64,000 nucleotides of DNA, taken from Piscinibacterium candidicorallinum (lineage in GTDB: Bacteria; Pseudomonadota; Gammaproteobacteria; Burkholderiales; Burkholderiaceae_C). The DNA is taken from assembly GCF_047549485.1 (NCBI RefSeq), contig NZ_CP180191.1, positions 1,984,001-2,048,000 of the forward strand, written 5' to 3'. Each line of letters starts with the position of its first letter. The stretch's first letter is position 1. A program made the position numbers and the translations under genes. The notes under the pieces were generated by a model, which worked only from the letters and a program-made list of their open reading frames with translations, was not told the DNA's origin and did not search any database. This document shows positions 58,548 to 64,000 of this stretch, piece by piece.

Positions 58548-59132
58548 GTGTCTGTGTTCTGCCGTTTGCCCGCGCTGCTGCTGGCCGCACTATCTGTGCT
58601 GCTGACCAGCGGCTGCGCCACGGCACTCAAGAGCGAGACGCAGCCCGTAGACGTGGAACTCGTCAACGCCGACGGCAGCCGGTGGCGCACGCCGGCGGTC
58701 TGCACCGTGCGCAACTCCGCCCAGGAAATCAGGGGCAACGGCCCGATGTTCGATGTGAAGGTGGAGCGCTCCATGAGCGCCCTGCGGGTGGAATGCCGCG
58801 CCCGATGCGGCACCGTCGGCAGCACGACCGCCAGCAGCCGCACGGCCACGAGTTCTGGCACCGTGTTCGCCGGCATGACCGGCCTGGTGATCGACCATCT
58901 CTCCGGCAAGCTGTACGACTACCCGCGGGTGGTGAAAGTGGTGATGCAGCCCCTGCCGGACGCCCAGCCCGACACCACGCTCATGGCGGCACGCGATCGC
59001 GCCGTCAACGGCAGTTCCGCACGCGCCGCCGCCGCTGTCACGCTCAGCGGACCGGCCGCTGCGAGCGCCAGTGCCGCGGGCGGAACGGCACCTGCAGCGA
59101 GCAGCCAGGCCACCGCCGCCGCAGCGCGCTGA
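58548..59132 (+). CDS. Putative lipoprotein, unknown function
   Basis: A 194-residue protein from GTG 58548. Signal peptide SVFCRLPALLLAALSVLLTS ends in lipobox LTSGC. The mature part has TQPVDVELVNADGSRWRTPA, CTVRNSAQEI, four Cys, and a glycine-containing hydrophobic stretch (GTVFAGMTGLVIDHLSGKLYDYP). The tail is Ala/Ser-rich low complexity. AGGGA lies 11 bases upstream of the GTG; a longer frame from 58437 lacks a signal at its start. No family assigned. Confidence 0.65.
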   Translation: MSVFCRLPALLLAALSVLLTSGCATALKSETQPVDVELVNADGSRWRTPAVCTVRNSAQEIRGNGPMFDVKVERSMSALRVECRARCGTVGSTTASSRTATSSGTVFAGMTGLVIDHLSGKLYDYPRVVKVVMQPLPDAQPDTTLMAARDRAVNGSSARAAAAVTLSGPAAASASAAGGTAPAASSQATAAAAR

Positions 59133-59205
59133 TCAAGGCGGCGGAGGGTGCGCCTCGCCGCTAAGCAGCTAAGCAGCCAGACCGGCACGTCAAGCCGCGG
59201 CCTGC

Positions 59206-59814
59206 CTAGACCAGCGAAATCCGGAAGCGCAGCACCGAAGCGTCACCATGTGCACCCGGCTCGATAAACGTACCCACCTGCACGCCGCCGTTGCTCGTGA
59301 TGACCTTCTGCGAGGGCAGGTTGTCCGCATCCGCTGTGAGGTCCACCCAGGCCAGCGCTTCAGCACGCGCATGCACCAGCATCTGCGCCAGTGCCTGCGT
59401 GGCGTAGCCGCGCTGGCGCTTCCAAGGCACCACCGCGTAACCGATGTGCCCGTGCACCCAGGGCGGCAGCTCGCTCGTGCCACGCTGCCAGCGAAAACCG
59501 ATCGAGCCGCAGAACGCTCCACCGCCCTCGCCTGCACCCTCGCCGTGCACGTCACGCTCCCACATCCACATGCGAAAACCCGGCAAGCGCGGCACGGTGC
59601 GTCCATCGGCCAGGGTGACGGGCGCGCCGCGCGCCTCGCGGTCCGTGAGGCTGGCGATGAACTTCTCGGCGTCGCACTCGATGGCGGCCAGCTCCTCGGC
59701 CGCCGCAGCCGCGCCGCGGATGTTGTCTGCGGACCAGCCGGCACGCAGCGCGGCGGCATAGCTCTCCAGGTGCTGCATCTGCGGCGTGACGAGCTGCATG
59801 GTCAATGCGTTCAT
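59206..59814 (-). CDS. GNAT-family N-acetyltransferase
   Basis: A 202-residue acetyltransferase of the RimJ/RimL type. Central features are GSIGFRWQRGTSELPPWVHG, GHIGYAVVPWKRQRGYATQALAQ (acetyl-CoA loop RQRGYATQ, in the position of R/QxxGxG/A) and VDLTADADNLPSQKVITSNG. Substrate unknown. It starts four bases after the SnoaL gene stop, in an operon with it and the DUF1653 gene. Confidence 0.87.
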   Translation of the reverse strand: MNALTMQLVTPQMQHLESYAAALRAGWSADNIRGAAAAAEELAAIECDAEKFIASLTDREARGAPVTLADGRTVPRLPGFRMWMWERDVHGEGAGEGGGAFCGSIGFRWQRGTSELPPWVHGHIGYAVVPWKRQRGYATQALAQMLVHARAEALAWVDLTADADNLPSQKVITSNGGVQVGTFIEPGAHGDASVLRFRISLV

Positions 59815-59817
59815 GGG

Positions 59818-60162
59818 TCAACCCTTGTAGGCACGAATGGCGGTGATGCGGCCCTGCGCATCGAAGTGCAGCGCATCCACGACCTCAAGCTCGATCGTTT
59901 CGTCCACCACGATGCGCAGCTGCGCGGCGGCACGTGGCGGGTGCTCGTCGGCCACTGCATACAGGTGCAGCAGCTCAATGTGCAGGGTTCGCACCGCGTC
60001 AAAGTTCTTCTGCGTCTCGGCCAGCACAGCGGCGCGGCCCTGCACGCGCAGGTTCCAGTCCTGCAGCACCACCTCGTCGGCCAGCATGCCGGCGATGGCG
60101 TCCAGGTCCTTTGCGGCATAGGCGGCGAGGTAGGCGCGCAGCTGCGCTTCCGGCGTGCTCAT
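59818..60162 (-). CDS. SnoaL-like (NTF2-fold) protein
   Basis: A 114-residue NTF2-fold protein: TPEAQLRAYLAAYAAKDLDA, IAGMLADEVVLQDWNLRVQG, HIELLHLYAVADEHPPRAAA, then VVDALHFDAQGRITAIRAYKG. It is the SnoaL-like family of small-molecule binding or isomerase-like proteins, function unknown. Its ATG overlaps the DUF1653 stop (ATGA at 60159-60162), so it is translationally coupled. Confidence 0.85.
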   Translation of the reverse strand: MSTPEAQLRAYLAAYAAKDLDAIAGMLADEVVLQDWNLRVQGRAAVLAETQKNFDAVRTLHIELLHLYAVADEHPPRAAAQLRIVVDETIELEVVDALHFDAQGRITAIRAYKG

Positions 60163-60416
60163 GCGCCCGGCTCAGCGGCGGCGCTGCTGGCGATCGGCGC
60201 GAAGCGGCGCTGCATCAGGCCATCGATCTCGACATCGCCCACGAACATCTCGAAGGGGCGTACCCACAGACCGGAATCGTTGTAGAGCGGCCGGTACAGC
60301 ACCAGCGGCTCGTGCGTCTCGCTGTGGCGCGCCACCGCGATCACTTCATAGTCCTTGCCCTTGTAGTGGCGGTACCGGCCCGGCTCGATCGTGGGCAAGG
60401 GATTCAAGTCGCTCAT
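60159..60416 (-). CDS. DUF1653 protein
   Basis: An 85-residue protein with the DUF1653 pattern: GRYRHYKGKDYEVIAVARHSE, ETHEPLVLYRPLYNDSGLWV and RPFEMFVGDVEIDG. This short SH3-like beta-barrel is common in proteobacteria; role unknown. First gene of a compact operon with SnoaL-like and GNAT genes, overlapping the former by four bases. Divergent from the hybrid histidine kinase. Confidence 0.9.
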   Translation of the reverse strand: MSDLNPLPTIEPGRYRHYKGKDYEVIAVARHSETHEPLVLYRPLYNDSGLWVRPFEMFVGDVEIDGLMQRRFAPIASSAAAEPGA

Positions 60417-60577
60417 GTGTTCCTCGTCTCGTGGCCATTGGCGCGGCCGCGCGCCTGCCTATGTTGCCAGCATGCAGCAGCACTGCACCGGTTCGGCTGC
60501 AAACCGCTTGCCTGCGCCAAAGGCCGGGCATCTGCACTAAATTGGTTCACCCGAGCTTCGGCCCAAGGCGAGTGTGC

Positions 60578-63013
60578 ATGCGCGGCACGCGAGAGACGGT
60601 CGTCGTATCGGCGCTTTTTCCCGCACTGACTGAACCAGACTCTGCGCGACGTTCGCTGACCCAACCTGTGCCGCCCAGCCCCACGCCTTCACCGCAACGC
60701 AGTCAACGCACCTTCTGGATGGCCGTGCTCACGGGGCTGGCCATCACCGCCATCTGGACCACGCTGACATATCAGCAGGTCGAGCGCCGCGAGCGCGACC
60801 AAGTGTCCGCGGCGATCGCCGCCTTCGGCGCGCAGAGCCAGCGGCGTCTGAGCAGCTACGAAGACGTGCTCTACGGGGTGGACGACTACTTCAAGGCCAG
60901 CTCCGGCGGCGTGGACCGCCGGGAGTTTCAGCGCTTTGTCGAGCGCGCGCTGGCCCAGACCCAGGCTTTTGCATCCATTCAGTGGGTTCACTGGGTCAAT
61001 GGAGCGGACCGCACTGCGCTTGAGGCGCGCGTGCGCGCCGAGGGCTTCCCGGACTTCGCGCTGCGCGAGCGCAAGAACGACACGAACGAAATCATCGTCG
61101 CGCCGGCCCGTCCACGGCATCTCGTGGCCGACTACATCGTGCCCTTCGAGCCCAACCGGCGGGTCCACGGCTACGACAGCTCCGGCAACCCGGCGCTGAT
61201 GCTGGCCGCAGAGCGCGCCGAGCAGACTGGCAAGGTGGCCAGCAGCGAGCGCATCACCCTGGCGCGAGACGCCGCACCCATTCCTGCGGTGATCGCCTTC
61301 AAGACCGTGCCGAACAACCCGCCCCACGGCGGCGCCGGCTTTTCTGTGGCGGTGCTGCGCATCCCGGCCGTGCTGGCTGATCTCCAGAGCTTGACCGAAC
61401 ACCCGATTCGGCTGCGCCTGCGTGATGTCGATGCGCCGGACGGCGACCAGTTGCTCGGCGACACCGCCACCGACGACAACGGCTACGCGCCCTCCACGGC
61501 GCGCCGGGCCTGCGGCCCCAGCGGCTTCTGCACGGTCAATCTGAACTTCGGCGGCCGGCGCTGGACTCTGGACATGCAGCCCAGCCAGGCCTGGGCCGGC
61601 GCCAGCACATCGGCCGGCCGAGCGTTGCCCTGGGTCATCCTGCTCGGAGGCACCCTGCTCACCGCGCTGGGCGCCCTGCACCTGCGCAGCCGCCAGCAGG
61701 CGCTGGAACGCACCCAGGCCATGGCCTACGAACTGGCGCATTACCGCGACAAGCTTGAAGACGAGGTCCGTACACGCACCGCCGAACTCGTGGCCGCGCG
61801 CGACCAGGCCGATGCCGCCAACCGCGCCAAGAGCCGCTTCGTGGCCAACATGAGCCATGAGCTGCGCACCCCGATGAACGGCGTGCTCGGCAGTCTGCAG
61901 CTGCTGCCGCTGGAATCTCTGCCTGCGCAGTCCCGCAAGCTGGTGGAGACCGCGCAGCAATCCGGCGAGCTGCTGCTGGGCATCCTGAATGATGTACTGG
62001 ACCTTTCGCAGATCGAGGCGGGCAGGCTGCAGATCATCAAGACCGTGGTGCAGCCGCAGACCCTGCTCAATGACACCCTGGCCCTGATGCAGCGCCCGGC
62101 CGCGGCCAAGGGCCTTGCGCTCAGCGGCACGGTGGCGCGCGCCGTGCCGGACGCCGTGCAGCTGGATGGGCTACGTGTGCGCCAGGTACTGATGAATCTG
62201 GTATCCAACGCCATCAAGTTCACCGAGATCGGCGAGGTGCAGGTGCATGTGAACTTTGCCCTGGCCAATGGCGAGCCGAACCTGGTGATCGAGGTCATCG
62301 ACACCGGCCCCGGAATCCCGGACGCCGTGCAAGCCGAGATCTTCAAGCCCTTTGTGCAAGGCGATAGTTCCATGACACGGCGCCACGGCGGCGTCGGTCT
62401 GGGTCTGGCCATCAGCCAGCAGCTCATGCAGCTCATGGCCGGCCGCCTCAGCGTGCGCAGCGCCCCCGGCAAGGGCGCCACCTTCCGCATGGAACTGCCC
62501 GCACCGATCGCCGAGCTGCCGGCCGCGCCTGCGAGCGCAGCGACCGACACGAGTTCGGCAGCCACCCAGGCCGCGTCGGCCAATCCGGAAACACCCAACA
62601 GCGCCGCGGCCCTGCCCCATGTGCTGGTGGCCGACGACAACGCCATCAACCGCACGCTGATCGAAGCGATGCTGGCCGAAGTGGCGCGCATCGACCTTGC
62701 AGTGGATGGCGAGGACGCGCTGGCGCACTGCACGCGCGAGCGCTACGACCTCGTCCTGATGGACTGCCACATGCCGGTCATGGACGGCTTTGCCGCGCTG
62801 GCCGCCCTGCGCACCGGCACGGGTGCCGCCGGCCCCTTCAAGACGCCAAGCAGCACGCCCGTCGTGGCCGTGACGGCCGACGCCCTGGAGGGCGATGAAC
62901 AGCGCTGCCTGGCGGCCGGGTTCGACGCCTACATGACCAAGCCGCTGCAGCGCGATCGGCTGCGCGAACTGGTGCAGGCCTACGCCCGCGTGCGCGACCA
63001 GACGCCGGCCTGA
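60578..63013 (+). CDS. CHASE-domain hybrid histidine kinase/response regulator
   Basis: An 811-residue sensor. Order: N-terminal cytoplasmic tail, membrane helix (FWMAVLTGLAITAIWTTLTY, near residue 47), periplasmic CHASE domain (~85-330; VDDYFKASSGGVDRREFQRF, FASIQWVHWVNGAD), second helix (LPWVILLGGTLLTALGALHL), coiled coil, HisKA with His427 in SHELRTPMNG, HATPase (NLVSNAIKFTEIG, DTGPGIP, GVGLGLAISQQL) and a receiver with Asp729 in LVLMDCHMPVMDG and TKPLQ. CHASE domains sense small extracellular ligands. ATG 60578 has AAGGCGAG before it. No cognate regulator gene is adjacent. Confidence 0.92.
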   Translation: MRGTRETVVVSALFPALTEPDSARRSLTQPVPPSPTPSPQRSQRTFWMAVLTGLAITAIWTTLTYQQVERRERDQVSAAIAAFGAQSQRRLSSYEDVLYGVDDYFKASSGGVDRREFQRFVERALAQTQAFASIQWVHWVNGADRTALEARVRAEGFPDFALRERKNDTNEIIVAPARPRHLVADYIVPFEPNRRVHGYDSSGNPALMLAAERAEQTGKVASSERITLARDAAPIPAVIAFKTVPNNPPHGGAGFSVAVLRIPAVLADLQSLTEHPIRLRLRDVDAPDGDQLLGDTATDDNGYAPSTARRACGPSGFCTVNLNFGGRRWTLDMQPSQAWAGASTSAGRALPWVILLGGTLLTALGALHLRSRQQALERTQAMAYELAHYRDKLEDEVRTRTAELVAARDQADAANRAKSRFVANMSHELRTPMNGVLGSLQLLPLESLPAQSRKLVETAQQSGELLLGILNDVLDLSQIEAGRLQIIKTVVQPQTLLNDTLALMQRPAAAKGLALSGTVARAVPDAVQLDGLRVRQVLMNLVSNAIKFTEIGEVQVHVNFALANGEPNLVIEVIDTGPGIPDAVQAEIFKPFVQGDSSMTRRHGGVGLGLAISQQLMQLMAGRLSVRSAPGKGATFRMELPAPIAELPAAPASAATDTSSAATQAASANPETPNSAAALPHVLVADDNAINRTLIEAMLAEVARIDLAVDGEDALAHCTRERYDLVLMDCHMPVMDGFAALAALRTGTGAAGPFKTPSSTPVVAVTADALEGDEQRCLAAGFDAYMTKPLQRDRLRELVQAYARVRDQTPA

Positions 63014-63171
63014 TCGGCTCCAGCTCTGCCTTGCGCCGTGTCGCAGGTACAGCACAGGGCAGGCTGACACGATGCCGCGGCCTGAAGCTTGAGCACCGTG
63101 CTGTGTGCTCCACGCCGACCCAGAAACCATGGAATCTGGCCGTTATTGGTTTATTTTTATTCAACCAAAGT

Positions 63172-63216
63172 CGGCTTTCCGCTTTTCTATAGCGGCTTCT
63201 GGCCATTAATCGGCGA
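63172..63216 (+). repeat. Family-1 dispersed repeat (copy R9, diverged)
   Basis: CGGCTTTCCGCTTTTCTATA followed by GCGGCTTCTGGCCATTAATCGG keeps the core with changes and a weak hairpin. It lies in the 234-bp gap between the hybrid kinase and the TctC gene, which holds no gene. Confidence 0.5.
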
Positions 63217-63247
63217 CTCAAAATCTCGTCCGAAAACGCATCAAACC

Positions 63248-64000
63248 TTAGTCCGCCTTGATCCCCAGCCGCGCGATCACCTCGCCCCACTGCCGGCTTT
63301 CGGCAGCCAGCTGGCGGCCCCAGGCCTCGCGGTGAGCAGCGGGAGCTTGCGCATCCGGGCGGGCTTCGGGCGCCAGCGCCGCCAGCCGCATGCGCTGCCG
63401 CAGCTCCGGCTGCGCGAGGGCCGCGAGCACCGTGCGGCTCAGGCGCTCCACCGCGGCGGCGTTCATGCCGGCCGGCGCGAACAGGCCGTTCCACAGGCTG
63501 GCCTGCACCCGCGGGTAGCCCTGGGCCGCCGCCGATGCGATGCCGGGCGCCAGCTCGCTGGCCTGCGGGTCGCTGAGCGCAATGGCGTGCAGCTTGCCCG
63601 CGGCCACCTGCCCCTGCACATTGGACCAGGCCGTGAACAGCGCCTGCACCTCGCCTTGCACCATCGCTTGTATCGCACTGGGCGCGCCGTTGAAGGGAAT
63701 GTGCACGATGAACAGACCCGCATCGGCCTTGAGCAGCTCCATGCTCAGGTGCGACATGGAGCCATTGCCCACGGAGGCGTAGTTCCAGCGCCCCGGCGCC
63801 TTGCGCACGGCGGCCACGAACTCCGGCAGCGTGCGCACATTCAGGCTGGCCGGCACCACCAGCACGTTGGGCAGGCTGCTCACGCGCGCCACCGGCTGCA
63901 GGTCCTTGAGTGGCTGGTACTGCAGGCCCGGCCGCAGGTGCTGCAGCGCCGTGATCGGCCCGTTGAAACCCATCAGCACCGTATGACCGTCCGAAGCGCG
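63248..64000 (-). CDS. TctC/Bug-family tricarboxylate-type binding protein (5' end cut)
   Basis: Bug proteins are periplasmic binding components for carboxylates or aromatics, hugely expanded in Burkholderiales. The visible C-terminal 250 residues are in frame to the window edge (ASDGHTVLMGFNGPITALQ at the top). Family motifs are VLVVPASLNVRTLPEFVAAV, YASVGNGSMSHLSMELLKAD, HIPFNGAPSAIQAMVQGEV, SDPQASELAPGIASAAAQGYP and WNGLFAPAGMNAAAVERLS. The signal peptide lies beyond the window. No permease genes are seen beside it. Confidence 0.92.
   Translation of the reverse strand, partial: RASDGHTVLMGFNGPITALQHLRPGLQYQPLKDLQPVARVSSLPNVLVVPASLNVRTLPEFVAAVRKAPGRWNYASVGNGSMSHLSMELLKADAGLFIVHIPFNGAPSAIQAMVQGEVQALFTAWSNVQGQVAAGKLHAIALSDPQASELAPGIASAAAQGYPRVQASLWNGLFAPAGMNAAAVERLSRTVLAALAQPELRQRMRLAALAPEARPDAQAPAAHREAWGRQLAAESRQWGEVIARLGIKAD

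Overview
The window reads as chromosomal DNA of a high-GC betaproteobacterium of the order Burkholderiales. The evidence is the rpsF-priB-rpsR-rplI-dnaB block, a LexA gene with CTGT-N8-ACAG operators, a phaC-phaB-phaR polyhydroxybutyrate locus, a TctC/Bug-type binding protein, and lplT, rimO, rluD, bamD and tex of that lineage. I cannot name the genus.

Layout. 1-2.7 kb (minus): dnaB (5' part), rplI, rpsR, priB, rpsF. 2.8-9.7 kb: a metallophosphoesterase followed by a Ser/Thr kinase fused to a universal-stress domain, a secreted patatin with its own POTRA/barrel, a small membrane protein, lexA, a VOC-fold protein and an SH3-like protein. 10.4-14.7 kb: an RND efflux pump (permease plus lipoprotein adaptor) behind a TetR-type palindrome. 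15.1-19.1 kb: acyl-CoA dehydrogenase, etfA and etfB behind a 16-bp palindrome. 19.4-32.6 kb: a FecR/DUF6600 envelope protein, a lipoprotein, an enoyl-CoA hydratase, the MoxR-DUF58-transglutaminase operon, a Tat-exported lytic transglycosylase, an amino-acid-type ABC binding protein, a MaoC protein and LplT. 32.7-38.3 kb: rimO and the PHB genes phaR, phaB and phaC. 38.3-47.5 kb: pgeF, rluD, bamD, a DinG/YoaA helicase, a PP2C phosphatase, a coiled-coil protein and tex. 53-64 kb: SRPBCC protein, two small paralogous proteins, an SPFH protein, a radical-SAM protein with a LexA box, a GNAT/SnoaL/DUF1653 operon, a CHASE hybrid histidine kinase and a truncated TctC gene.

The unusual region is 47.4-52.8 kb. 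Just after tex there is a 2-kb islet (membrane protein plus AraC regulator) that ends in a second copy of the last ~96 bp of tex. All seven substitutions in that copy are silent, so it looks like the end of a diverged tex allele. Next come four short minus-strand genes separated by attC-like recombination sites: an integron cassette array with no integrase in the window. Beyond it a secreted-protein gene sits between two ~165-bp direct repeats.

Two families of dispersed non-coding repeats run through the window. Family 1 has a CCGCTTGTCTGGTG core followed by a variable hairpin; copies lie near 10.2, 22.8, 32.7, 47.5 (two, inverted), 49.6, 51.9, 52.6 and 63.2 kb. Family 2 is stem-loop-rich with a GAAACCCCGC-CTCAGCGC core; copies lie near 10.1 and 35.1-35.3 kb. 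At 51.9 and 52.6 kb a family-2 copy sits inside a family-1 copy at the same internal point. No rRNA, tRNA or CRISPR array was seen.
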